A DNA stretch of 64,000 nucleotides, taken from assembly GCA_947170495.1 (NCBI GenBank), contig CAMVUB010000001.1:1-64000 (forward strand). The letters are read 5' to 3'. Source of the DNA: an uncultured Prevotellaceae bacterium (lineage in GTDB: Bacteria > Bacteroidota > Bacteroidia > Bacteroidales > Bacteroidaceae). Position 1 is the stretch's first letter. The number at the start of each line of letters is the position of its first letter. Positions 56,445 to 64,000 of the stretch are shown piece by piece. The notes beneath the pieces are model-generated. The model did not search any database. It was not told where the DNA came from and was given only the letters and a program-made list of their open reading frames with translations. The translations under genes were made by a program, and so were the position numbers.

Positions 56445-59400
56445 ATGATGAAAAAAAACATTCTCTTGACTCTTATTGTGGCGCTTGTTACCATGCAGGC
56501 ATGGGGACAGGCTGTCATTTTTCCGCAGGAGCAACAGGCGGGAATAGCCACTTCATCGGTCAGCGCTGGCACCTATACGCTATCCAACGACCTGCTCTCT
56601 GCCACTTTCATCCACGCTGACGGCCAGCTGTCCTTTGGCGGATGCGAAGCGATGGGGCTACAACCCGGCAATGAGCTGTTCAGCATCCGCCTCGGCAACG
56701 GTACGGAGGTGGCATCCTCTGCCATGACGCTGAACGATGTGCAACTGGTTACCCTTTCGCCCGACGCCTCTGCCGCCAAGGCATCGCTGAAGCTGCCCGG
56801 CAAAGCGGTGGAAGCAAGCTACAGCTATGGCAACCTTGCGCTGACATGGCGTGCTGTGCTGCGCGACGGCTCCCACTACCTTCGCACGGAGTTGGAACTG
56901 ACGGCAGTGTCCGACGTGGCCATGAATGCCATCATTCCCATGCACTACACCGTGGATAACAATAGCAGCGCGCAGGCCCCAGCCGTAGTGGGCAACACGC
57001 GCGGATCCGTCATCGCCAGTGACAAGATCTTCGCCGGACTGGAAACTCCGATGGGCAAGAACAGCATCGTGGGAGCAGTGAACACGGAGCCCTTTGCCTA
57101 TGGCAACTGGACACGCTCCACCTTCTCTTGGGAGCCTGGATCGGAAACACCTCAGGGTATTCTTAACCTCGGCTTACCAGCCAGCGGTGTTCTCGGTGTG
57201 CAGGGCTATCTGGCCATCCTCGGAAGCGGCACACAGACGGTGACATTCCAGTACACGAGCGGCAACCACCGACTGGACATCGCAGGCGTGGATATCGTGA
57301 ACCTCAGCGGCACCGTGGTGGCCAGCGACTACCACAAGGGTTACACTGGCGGCGCCAAGTCCAAAAACGTCTATACGCTCAACATACCCGAACCTGGATT
57401 CTATCTCGTGCGCTACTTCCGCGACACGGTAACCGATGCACAGGCATCGTTCAACAGCAACGGCACCATCACCTGGAGCTGTCAAGTCATTGCGCCAGAA
57501 CCGGTGTTCGATGGCAACATGGAAGCCAACATCCTGCCCGCGGTTGATGGTGCTGACGATACTAACCTGTCAGACTCATGGACATCAAGCACATGGAGCG
57601 TCATGTCGGAAATTCCGGCAGGCGTGAGCAACCTTGGCTTCACCGCCTCCAATGTGGTGAAGAAGGAGAAGGCAGTAGCCTTCAGTGCCGGCGGCACACT
57701 TAGGGTTACCCTCACTTATTCCAGCGGCAGCCACCGACTTAACATCGTGGGCGTGGATTTGCTGAACGGCGAGGATGAAGTGGTGGCCTCTGACTATCAC
57801 GTAGGCCACACGGGTGGAGCGCACAGCAACAATACATACAGCTTCGCAGTGCCCTCAGCTGGCAATTTCCGACTGCGCTACCTCTGTGAGACGAAGACAG
57901 AATCGATAACCTCATCTGGCAATATCGCCATCACATACGATACTGGCTATCCGTTGCTGTCTGTCGGTGGTACTCGCACCGACACATGGAACACTTCGTC
58001 ATGGAGCGCTCCAGCGGTTGTGCCTGCCCGCATCAATGAACTGGGCTACACTTCTGATCGGATCAAGATGATGGAGAAGACGGTTCGCTTCAACCGCGCC
58101 GGCGGAACGTTCGCGGCGCAGTTCATGTACGCCTCCGGCAATCACGGCCTCACCATCGCCGGTGTGGATCTATTGGATGAAGACGGGAATATCGTCGTCT
58201 CAGACTACCACAGCGGTTTCTCAGGCACTGCCAAGACCGATAATGTCTATTCATTTGTCGTGCCTGCGACCGGCAGCTACACAATCCGCTATTTTGCTGT
58301 CCTCAACCCCAACGGCTCGGACAACACATCATCGGGCAACATCAACCTGAGCTACAACAAGAGCGAATATATCCACCTGCCCGCACCCACACAGACTGAG
58401 TTCAAGGGCGAATGGAGCCGACAGACAACACTGGCTGCCGGCAAGACATGGAAGGTGGGAGCCGTCATTGGTCTCATCGCTCCGGGTCAGGCCCGCCGCT
58501 CATTCCTCTGCTATAGCGAGCGCGAGCGTGCCGTGCCTTGGCGCGCATTCCCGATGTACAACTCGTGGTTCGAGCTGAACATCGACCGCAACAACAGTGC
58601 CGACTACAGCGGTAACTTCACAGAGGCACAATGTGACGAAGTACTCGACCAGTGGAAAACTCACCTCTACGACGCCTACGGCGTGGGTATCGGCTCATTC
58701 ATGTGGGACGACGGATGGGATGAGTACGGCACTTGGGAGTTCAACCCCAACTTCCCCAATGGCTTCCAGCCGCTGAGCGATAAGGCATGGGCCATGAACT
58801 CTCAGATTGGTGCTTGGCTCGGTCCCGTGGGCGGTTACGGCACCAGCGGCAACTACCGCCGCAACTACTGGCGCTCGCGAGGTGGAATGCAACTCTCCAA
58901 CCCCGCCTACTACGAGGTATTCCTCAACCGCACCAGCTTTATGCTCAACAACTACCACTTCAACTTCTTCAAGTTCGACGGCATCAGCGCTCAGTTCAGC
59001 TCCGTAGGACCCGATGCGGGTGCCACGGGCGAAGAGAATGCAGAGGGCATCATCGCTATCGAGCAGGAACTCCGTAAGGTAAAGCCCGACGTGTTCTTCA
59101 ACACCACCGTGGGAACATGGGCATCGCCCTTCTGGTTCCAGGTGAGCGATGCCGTATGGCGTCAGGAGAACGACTGGGGCACCGCCGGCAACCAGGGCAA
59201 CACGCGCGAGCAGTGGATCACATACCGCGACCGCCTCGTCTATCAGAACTACGTGCAAAATTCACCGCTCTGCCCCATCAATGCCATGATGACCCACGGC
59301 TTCATCCTCTCCAACTACGGTGGCGGTGTAGCCAACATGAGCCGTAACTACAACGATGTTCTCCGCGAGATGCGCTGCGCCTTTGCCTGCGGCAGCGAAC

Positions 59401-59972
59401 TGGTGGAGGTCTATGCCGACTTCGCCCTGATGAACAGCATCAATGGCGGTGCACTATGGGGCGACCTAGCCGAGTGCATACGCTGGCAGAAGGCACAGGA
59501 GGATGTGTTGCCCGACGTGCATTGGGTAGGAGGAAACCCGTGGGACGGCAGCCGTGCCAACGTCTATGGTTGGGCATCCTGGAACGGCAGAAAGGCCACC
59601 TTGGCACTGCGCAATCCGGCGGCTTCGGCACAGACGTTCACCACCACACTGCGCGAAGCTCTCGAGATACCGGAATACATCCACACCACCATCACACTCT
59701 CTGATGCCTTCACGCAAAGCGCCCTCAGCGGACTGACCACCGGAACGCCTATTGACATCGACACACCGTTGACGCTCAATCTCGCTGCATCATCAGTATA
59801 TATTTATAATGGTGAGGACGGCAGTAACCCCACCAGCATCAGAGGGCTTGCCAACAAGCAGCCCACTGGCGGCGACTCACTGTGGTACACCCTCGATGGA
59901 CGCTGTCTGCAGGGTAAACCCGCCAAGCAAGGCGTGTATATCAACAACGGCAAGAAAGCAATCATCAAATAG
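56445..59972 (+). CDS. Secreted clan-D-like glycoside hydrolase with three beta modules
   Basis: 1175 aa. Signal peptide (ILLTLIVALVTMQAWGQ); an N-terminal beta-sandwich; three tandem modules at about residues 235-345, 390-505 and 510-635, each with SGNHRLDIAGVDI...ASDYHKG(Y)TGGA-type cores; then a TIM barrel (MYNSWFELNI; SFMWDDGWDEYG; FNFFKFDGISAQ; SDAVWRQENDWG) recalling alpha-galactosidase-type (GH36/GH27) enzymes, with Asp in FKFDG a nucleophile candidate. It ends in WYTLDGRCLQGKPAKQGVYI-NNGKK, a sorting tail common in Prevotella exported proteins. The exact GH family is not recognised. Confidence 0.72.
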   Translation: MMKKNILLTLIVALVTMQAWGQAVIFPQEQQAGIATSSVSAGTYTLSNDLLSATFIHADGQLSFGGCEAMGLQPGNELFSIRLGNGTEVASSAMTLNDVQLVTLSPDASAAKASLKLPGKAVEASYSYGNLALTWRAVLRDGSHYLRTELELTAVSDVAMNAIIPMHYTVDNNSSAQAPAVVGNTRGSVIASDKIFAGLETPMGKNSIVGAVNTEPFAYGNWTRSTFSWEPGSETPQGILNLGLPASGVLGVQGYLAILGSGTQTVTFQYTSGNHRLDIAGVDIVNLSGTVVASDYHKGYTGGAKSKNVYTLNIPEPGFYLVRYFRDTVTDAQASFNSNGTITWSCQVIAPEPVFDGNMEANILPAVDGADDTNLSDSWTSSTWSVMSEIPAGVSNLGFTASNVVKKEKAVAFSAGGTLRVTLTYSSGSHRLNIVGVDLLNGEDEVVASDYHVGHTGGAHSNNTYSFAVPSAGNFRLRYLCETKTESITSSGNIAITYDTGYPLLSVGGTRTDTWNTSSWSAPAVVPARINELGYTSDRIKMMEKTVRFNRAGGTFAAQFMYASGNHGLTIAGVDLLDEDGNIVVSDYHSGFSGTAKTDNVYSFVVPATGSYTIRYFAVLNPNGSDNTSSGNINLSYNKSEYIHLPAPTQTEFKGEWSRQTTLAAGKTWKVGAVIGLIAPGQARRSFLCYSERERAVPWRAFPMYNSWFELNIDRNNSADYSGNFTEAQCDEVLDQWKTHLYDAYGVGIGSFMWDDGWDEYGTWEFNPNFPNGFQPLSDKAWAMNSQIGAWLGPVGGYGTSGNYRRNYWRSRGGMQLSNPAYYEVFLNRTSFMLNNYHFNFFKFDGISAQFSSVGPDAGATGEENAEGIIAIEQELRKVKPDVFFNTTVGTWASPFWFQVSDAVWRQENDWGTAGNQGNTREQWITYRDRLVYQNYVQNSPLCPINAMMTHGFILSNYGGGVANMSRNYNDVLREMRCAFACGSELVEVYADFALMNSINGGALWGDLAECIRWQKAQEDVLPDVHWVGGNPWDGSRANVYGWASWNGRKATLALRNPAASAQTFTTTLREALEIPEYIHTTITLSDAFTQSALSGLTTGTPIDIDTPLTLNLAASSVYIYNGEDGSNPTSIRGLANKQPTGGDSLWYTLDGRCLQGKPAKQGVYINNGKKAIIK

Positions 59973-60024
59973 AGTCTTACGTTTCATAGATGTAAAAAAC
60001 ATGAAGTGAACAACAAAATAATGT

Positions 60025-60110
60025 ACCCTCTATAGTCCCTCGCCTGACCCTCTATAGTGTCTGCGCGTACCCTCTATAGAGGGTCAGGCGAGGGAGTAGT
60101 AGTGTCTTGT
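60025..60110. repeat. 22-bp lattice of palindromes (array 3a)
   Basis: CTATAG centres at 60032.5, 60054.5 and 60076.5, exactly 22 bp apart, each within ACCCTCTATAG-type sequence, ending GGGTCAGGCGAGGGAGTAGT. It shares its right end with array 2 at 51.5 kb. Confidence 0.85.
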
Positions 60111-60138
60111 GTGTAGGGATGGGAATAACTTTTGTTGA

Positions 60139-60207
60139 AAACACTACGAACACTACGCAGATGGGAAGGAGAGAAGGATGGCGGGTTGCGTAATGTTCGT
60201 AGTGTTT
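60139..60207. repeat. Inverted repeat with 21-bp arms
   Basis: AAACACTACGAACACTACGC(A) at 60139-60159 pairs with 60187-60207, one mismatch, 27-nt loop. It could terminate the glycosidase transcript, 167 bp downstream of its stop codon. Confidence 0.7.
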
Positions 60208-60262
60208 AGCGCAAAACTTTTTTCTTTAGATGAACGTGTGAATAGAAGGACGCGACCTTTTT

Positions 60263-60470
60263 GTTTTTCTCACGTGAGAAAAACAATTTGTCACTGATGG
60301 CCAATGCTTTTGTCACGCGTGGCAGATGGTTTTGCCACCAGTGGCAAAAGACGGAAGACCATGCTCTTTCAATCCGAAGACCTAAGGGTTATGAGAAAAA
60401 GCCTTAAGGGTTTTGCGCTGAAGCCCTGATGGTTTTGGGAGAATGTCCTAAGGGTTTCGGAGTGTGGTGC
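60263..60470. repeat. 22-bp lattice of palindromes (array 3b)
   Basis: Centres at 60273.5 (perfect 22-bp GTTTTTCTCACGTGAGAAAA...), 60295.5, 60317.5 (CACGCGTG), 60339.5 (TTTTGCCAC/GTGGCAAAA), 60361.5 and 60405.5 (CCTTAAGG). The last ~90 bp become plain 22-bp tandem units with core CCTAAGGGTT. With array 3a and the inverted repeat it fills the 500-bp gap before the phosphoesterase. Confidence 0.83.
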
Positions 60471-60472
60471 GT

Positions 60473-62716
60473 TTATCTGACGACTTTGCGGCCGTTGTGG
60501 ATGTAGATGCCGTGCTTTATTGAGGATTGATGATTGAGGATTGAGGATTGAGGAATGCGGCGGCCGGAGAGGTCGTACCAGCTCCCCTCTTTGAAAGAGA
60601 GGGGTAGGGGGTGAGTCTCTATACCATCGTAGATTTCCTTGGTGCCGAGGTAGGTGAGGCGGAAGCGGTCGAAGATGGTCCAGTCGTTGCCGATGAGGGT
60701 GCTTTTGCGGATGCCGAGGCGCAGGCGGTTGTCGGTGACGGTGACGAGGAGCTCGTTGGCTGTGTAGCCGTTGGCCGTGAAGACGGTGCTGGCGTCGGTC
60801 ATGGTGTTGGGGACATAGACGTTGCCGGCTTTCGTGGTGTAGCCGCTGCCGCTGGTGCGCTTGCCGCCGTCGAGGATGTTCATGAGGGGGGTCTCTACGT
60901 CGTTGGCATAGAGGTAGGCGTTGCGGTCGGTGGCTGTGGTGCCTGTGCCGCCAGCGCGATAGAAGCCTTGGCAGGTGAGGCGATAGACGCCGTTGGGCAC
61001 GCCGGCGATGATCTGGTTGACGTCGAAGTTAAGGTTCCAGCGTTCTGCACACTGGTTCGCGCCCGACGAGCTGGCATCGGGGCCTCCCAGCACGGGGCCG
61101 CCGTCCCAAGCGCCAAAGCGTGTGTCGTTGCGCCCGAAGTCGGGGCAGGCGATGAGGAAGCTGGCATCTACGGGGTTGGCTGGTGAGGCTGCGGCGAAGC
61201 GCTCCAGCATCTGTGCGTGGGTGAGGCGCCGCCATTGGGCGTGCTGGTTGGTCTTCACGGTTGAAGTGGCGTTCTTGGTGAGGCCTTTGTTCTTCGTGGC
61301 GCCATAGAGGTAGTTTTTGTTGTCGGTGGTGAGGAGATAGGTGCCGCTGCCGGCGCTGGTCTCCTCCAGTGTCCAACCGACGGCGGGCTGGTCGCAGTAC
61401 AGTTCGCTCCATCCGAGATAGTGGCTGTCGCCGCCGTTGTTGATGCCGGTGTCGATGGTGTAGGTGCCGTTGGGCAGTTGCTCAAAGTAGAGGGGGAGTG
61501 CTACGTCGCCGAGGGAGGCTTGCGTGCCCCAGGCGTTGCCGGCACAGAGGAACTGGTTGTGAAAGACATTCTCGAGGTAGCCCAGCTGTCCTTCGACATG
61601 CGGCGTGTTGGTGTTGAACTGCGTCTTCAGCACCTGGATGGCGCCGACGCCTTCCTGGCAAAGCACCACGTAGGCGGCTCCGGGCGTCTCGCTGTAGCCT
61701 GTCGAGGAGACGGTGTAGTCGCGCACGCCGTTGTACTCGTTGTACGCCCAGCGATGGGTGTGGCCGGAGAAGTGGATGGGGTTCTTGGTGAGGTTGATGA
61801 TGCTGGCGAGCTTGTCCTTTTTCTTCGTGGCGAATGCACGGGCATTGGCATCGTCGGTCCATTTGCCGAGGTCATCGTTGGTGCCGTAGGCTGACCAGTC
61901 GGTGGTCTTGATGTAGCGCCCCACGTCGTTCTGGTCGAGCCACCAGCGGTCGCAGTCGCTGCCGGCGAGGAAGGGGTAGTGCTGTGTCCAGATGGAGGGC
62001 TCGCTGGCATGCTCGCGTGCGAAGGACTCCAAGGTGTTGATGAGGGCATCGGGGGCATACATCTTATCGAGGCCCGTGACATAGCCCATAATCTTATTGA
62101 CTGTATAGCCTTTCTGGAACCAATAGGTCTGTCCGCAGTAGAAGCGCACGCCGCGGAAGCGGAAGGTGAACACATCTGGTTGGCGATGGCCGCTACCGTC
62201 CGAGAAGGTGTACACATCCTCGCAGCCGAGCTGCGCTGCGCTCTGTCTGAAGTGGTTCACGGTGGCCTTGGTGGTCTCGTTGTCTGCGATGCCTCCGGAG
62301 TCGCCGCCTGTGAGGCCTTCGTCGCCATCAGCGCCTGTCCAGTATTCGGGGACGTAGTCATGGTTGCCGGCCATGGTGATGAAGGGAATGCCGGCGTTAG
62401 GGAAGCCGCTCATGACGCTCTCGAAGTCGTTGTGGTCGTCCTTGCTGTCGCCGTCCATATCGCCCAGACACATGACGAGGTCGGCCGTGGGCACGTAGTC
62501 CGGGGCGGCGGGGAAGATGATGCGCTTGCCGCCCGGGCGCCCCATGCCGCAGATGTTCTGCACGTAGGCCTGCATCTGCTCGATGCTGGTGCCGTCGTGA
62601 CCGGTGAGTGCCAGATGGGGGTCAGAGAAGATGACGACGGTGAAGTAGTTCTGAGCGTTCAGAGTGAGGCAAGCCGAGAGTGTCAGAAGGAGGGGGAGGA
62701 GATGGCGGCGTTTCAT
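60473..62716 (-). CDS. Secreted calcineurin-like metallophosphoesterase
   Basis: 747 aa from the ATG at 62716 (755 from the longer start). Signal peptide (LLPLLLTLSACLTLNAQ), then the two-metal phosphoesterase motifs FSDPHLA, CLGDMDGD, AGNHDY, TQHYPFLAG and SGHTHR. The C-terminal half has beta-rich binding-like modules (NGTYTIDTGINNGGDSHYLG; NGVYRLTCQGFYRAGGTGT). It ends WYDLSGRRIPQ...KHGIYIHNGRKVVR, an export tail. Just before the end, a GC-rich palindrome (HPLPLSFKEGS) and a 7-bp repeat (SSILNHQSSI) are inserted in frame. Substrate unknown; phosphodiesters or nucleotides are possible. Confidence 0.85.
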   Translation of the reverse strand: MKRRHLLPLLLTLSACLTLNAQNYFTVVIFSDPHLALTGHDGTSIEQMQAYVQNICGMGRPGGKRIIFPAAPDYVPTADLVMCLGDMDGDSKDDHNDFESVMSGFPNAGIPFITMAGNHDYVPEYWTGADGDEGLTGGDSGGIADNETTKATVNHFRQSAAQLGCEDVYTFSDGSGHRQPDVFTFRFRGVRFYCGQTYWFQKGYTVNKIMGYVTGLDKMYAPDALINTLESFAREHASEPSIWTQHYPFLAGSDCDRWWLDQNDVGRYIKTTDWSAYGTNDDLGKWTDDANARAFATKKKDKLASIINLTKNPIHFSGHTHRWAYNEYNGVRDYTVSSTGYSETPGAAYVVLCQEGVGAIQVLKTQFNTNTPHVEGQLGYLENVFHNQFLCAGNAWGTQASLGDVALPLYFEQLPNGTYTIDTGINNGGDSHYLGWSELYCDQPAVGWTLEETSAGSGTYLLTTDNKNYLYGATKNKGLTKNATSTVKTNQHAQWRRLTHAQMLERFAAASPANPVDASFLIACPDFGRNDTRFGAWDGGPVLGGPDASSSGANQCAERWNLNFDVNQIIAGVPNGVYRLTCQGFYRAGGTGTTATDRNAYLYANDVETPLMNILDGGKRTSGSGYTTKAGNVYVPNTMTDASTVFTANGYTANELLVTVTDNRLRLGIRKSTLIGNDWTIFDRFRLTYLGTKEIYDGIETHPLPLSFKEGSWYDLSGRRIPQSSILNHQSSIKHGIYIHNGRKVVR
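60519..60553. repeat. 7-bp tandem repeat inside the phosphoesterase 3' end
   Basis: ATTGAGG ATTGATG ATTGAGG ATTGAGG ATTGAGG: five units, read as SSILNHQSSI within the C-terminal tail. Confidence 0.88.
60580..60620. repeat. GC-rich palindrome inside the phosphoesterase
   Basis: Arms CCCCTCT/AGAGGGG (60584-60590, 60598-60604) around TTGAAAG, then TAGGGGGTGAGTC. Read on the minus strand as HPLPLSFKEGS. Confidence 0.82.
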
Positions 62717-62732
62717 AGCGGGGCTATTTTTA

Positions 62733-62809
62733 GGTTTCAAGTTTCAAGTTTCAGGTTTCAGGTTTCAAGAGCCAACAGCCAAGAGCCAAGAGCCAAGGGC
62801 CAAGAGCCA
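62733..62809. repeat. Eleven-unit 7-bp repeat with a sequence switch
   Basis: Five GGTTTCA/AGTTTCA units run directly, in the same 7-bp phase, into six AGAGCCA-type units. It fills the gap between the RNase H and phosphoesterase genes. Confidence 0.88.
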
Positions 62810-62823
62810 AAGGCTGAGGGAAG

Positions 62824-63282
62824 TTATTTCCGTCCAAAGTCCGCCGGTATCTCGCCCCACTGCTCTGTCTCCCATTTGAGGAGAGGGTAGGGGATGCCGT
62901 TCTGTCGGAGCCACGCCTCAGCGCGTGCCACGAGCTGCAGCAGCGGCTGGTTCTCGGGTGTGGGTGCCAGCGTGGTCTTCGCTTTGCGCTTATTGACCCA
63001 GATGATGGCCGTTCGGCTGTCACTATAGACAGGCATCGAGAGGCCCTTCTGCTTCATCAGCGCCATGGCGTGGACGATAGCCAGGAACTCGCCGATGTTG
63101 TTGGTGCCGTGGACGGGGCCGAAGTGAAACACTTCCTTGCCCGATGGCAGGTGAATACCCCGATACTCCATAGGACCGGGGTTGCCGGAGCAGGCGGCAT
63201 CGACACAGAGGGCAGACCCACCCCCCTGCCCCTCCCTTGTAGGGAGGGGAGTAATTACCTGTGCCGTTGGTTTGTCAGCCAT
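62824..63282 (-). CDS. Ribonuclease HI-like protein
   Basis: 152 aa. RNase H fold with VDAACSGNPGPMEYRG (first Asp), NNIGEFLAIVHAM (Glu), YSDSRTAIIW (Asp) and a final acidic residue in GEIPADFGRK, so the DEDD site looks complete; it cuts RNA in RNA-DNA hybrids. The N-terminus (about residues 10-25, ITPLPTREGQGGGSAL) is encoded by a GC-rich palindrome in front of the first catalytic strand. An N-terminal hybrid-binding domain is lacking. Confidence 0.85.
   Translation of the reverse strand: MADKPTAQVITPLPTREGQGGGSALCVDAACSGNPGPMEYRGIHLPSGKEVFHFGPVHGTNNIGEFLAIVHAMALMKQKGLSMPVYSDSRTAIIWVNKRKAKTTLAPTPENQPLLQLVARAEAWLRQNGIPYPLLKWETEQWGEIPADFGRK
63215..63252. repeat. GC-rich palindrome inside the RNase H gene
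   Basis: Arms CCCCTCCCT/AGGGAGGGG (63229-63237, 63241-63249) around TGT. With its flank CCCCCCTG...AGTAATTAC it is almost identical to the copy at 9664-9700, about 53 kb away. Confidence 0.9.
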
Positions 63283-63318
63283 AATCTGTATATAATGGTT
63301 CTAAATCTTGAAAGTGAC

Positions 63319-63354
63319 CACTCCCTCCCTCCAAGGGAGGGCGGGGGGAGGGTC
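63319..63354. repeat. GC-rich palindrome, rnhA-argS gap
   Basis: Arms CCCTCCCT/AGGGAGGG (63323-63330, 63334-63341) around CCA, then CGGGGGGAGGGTC, ending at the argS stop codon. Inverted relative to the copy 90 bp upstream, the same arrangement as at dtd-deoC. Confidence 0.88.
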
Positions 63355-63355
63355 T

Positions 63356-64000
63356 TTACATGCGCTCCGGCACCTCGATGCCCAGCAGTCCCATGCCGGT
63401 CTTGATGACCTTAGCGACAGCTTCGCAGAGGGCGAGGCGGACGGCGCGCTTCTGCTCATCGGGCTCCTTCAAGATCTGGTAGTCGTGGTAGAAGCCGTTG
63501 AACTCCTTGGCCAGGTCATAGCAGTAGTTGGCGATGACGCTGACGTTGTAGTCGCTGCCTGCCTGCTGCACGGCGGCGCCGAAGGCGGCGAGCTGCTGGA
63601 TGAGGGAGATTTCCTTCGGAGAGAGCGTGGCCCCCCCTACGGCCCCCGAGGGGGCTTCTGTTGTTTTTCTGAGAATGCTGCGAATGCGAGCGTAGGTATA
63701 TTGGATGAAGGGGCCGGTGTTGCCGTTGAAGTCGATACTTTCTTCGGGGTTAAAGAGCATGTTCTTGCGGGCATCGACTTTGAGGATGAAGTACTTCAGT
63801 GCACCCATGCCTACGATGCGTGCAATCTCCTGAGCCTCTTTCTCGCTGATGCCTTCGAGTTTGTTCACCTTGTCCTCGCTCATCATGCGGGCATCCTCAA
63901 TCATCTTGGCGATGAGGTCGTCGGCATCCACGACAGTGCCTTCGCGCGACTTCATCTTGCCGTTGGGGAGCTCCACCATGCCGTAGGAGAAATGCACGAG
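63356..64000 (-). CDS. argS: Arginyl-tRNA synthetase, C-terminal part (runs off the window)
   Basis: About 214 C-terminal residues of a class I synthetase. HFSYGMVELPNGKMKSREGT holds the KMSKS-equivalent region; FNGNTGPFIQYTYARIRSIL and the anticodon-binding C-terminus ending GIEVPERM are diagnostic. The start is beyond position 64000. Residues TEAPSGAVGGATLSP come from an in-frame GC-rich hairpin. Confidence 0.93.
   Translation of the reverse strand, partial: LVHFSYGMVELPNGKMKSREGTVVDADDLIAKMIEDARMMSEDKVNKLEGISEKEAQEIARIVGMGALKYFILKVDARKNMLFNPEESIDFNGNTGPFIQYTYARIRSILRKTTEAPSGAVGGATLSPKEISLIQQLAAFGAAVQQAGSDYNVSVIANYCYDLAKEFNGFYHDYQILKEPDEQKRAVRLALCEAVAKVIKTGMGLLGIEVPERM
63632..63658. repeat. 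GC-rich hairpin inside argS
   Basis: GCCCCCGAGGGGGC (63642-63655) with flanking CCCCCCTACG. Read as APSGAVGGA. Possibly a divergent subtype of the same palindrome family. Confidence 0.55.

Noticed and set aside
60041-60110. Possible CRISPR-like repeats at CTATAG units
   Set aside because: Only three short units with 22-bp spacing; period too short for repeat plus spacer.

Overview
The window reads as a chromosome segment of a Bacteroidota bacterium, most likely a Prevotella-like member of the Bacteroidales. The reasons are: promoters of the Bacteroides type (TAnnTTTG near -7, usually TACCTTTG) in front of about twenty genes; no encoded CCA on either tRNA; a PorZ-like component of the type IX secretion system; secreted enzymes ending in the short basic tail typical of Prevotella exported proteins; and housekeeping proteins (MnmG, UvrC, LeuRS, NadA, CysK, QueH) of Bacteroidales type. 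Species cannot be named from the sequence alone.

Layout. 0.3-11.2 kb: tRNA-Met, purU, an O-acetylhomoserine sulfhydrylase, tRNA-Leu, a flippase, then mnmG, a parS-like site, apt, uvrC, dtd, deoC and a GxxExxY protein framed by 23-bp repeat arrays. 11.4-18.8 kb is accessory: an orphan VirE-like ATPase, 1.2 kb of structured repeats, a toxin-antitoxin pair, and a four-gene CXXX-repeat peptide locus (37-Cys precursor, radical SAM enzyme, degenerate radical SAM/SPASM protein, small partner), followed by a truncated MBOAT gene. 18.8-25.7 kb: MFS exporter, small membrane protein, secreted lectin-fold protein, dus and queH on a 70-bp palindromic divergent promoter, U32 protein, alkaline phosphatase. 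25.7-29.9 kb is a sulfur amino acid block (Lrp-type regulator, second sulfhydrylase, cysK, serine acetyltransferase). 29.9-43 kb: RNA methyltransferases, GNAT, thioesterase, leuS-yitT-rdgB, porZ, an AT-rich acyltransferase, nadA. 43-47.2 kb: a large secreted beta-galactosidase. 47.3-51.3 kb is an AT-rich island with a phosphodiesterase translationally coupled to a TIR-membrane-FGE fusion, then an LRR-thioredoxin-fold protein; it ends beside a decayed glnN fragment. 52-56.3 kb: a TolC-HlyD-MFS export operon behind a long leader hairpin. 56.4-64 kb: a secreted glycosidase, a secreted metallophosphoesterase, RNase H and the end of argS.

The most striking content is repetitive DNA that standard annotation would miss. 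(1) At least fifteen GC-rich palindromes (core CCCCTCCC...GGGAGGGG or a variant) lie between genes and in frame inside mnmG, deoC, leuS, lacZ, rnhA, argS and others, adding peptides like TPNPSPxGEG. (2) Short palindromes sit on an exact 22-bp lattice in three intergenic regions, with different palindromes at each site. (3) 23-bp tandem arrays surround the GxxExxY gene. (4) 7-bp tandem repeats occur upstream of genes and inside coding regions, including the hydrophobic core of the PorZ signal peptide. The two gene systems most worth testing are the CXXX-repeat peptide, whose precursor carries a Tat- or lipoprotein-like signal instead of an obvious RiPP leader, and the phosphodiesterase/TIR-FGE operon.

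Family assignments were made by reading motifs, without database searches. Start codons were moved from the ORF track where a promoter or signal peptide dictated it.
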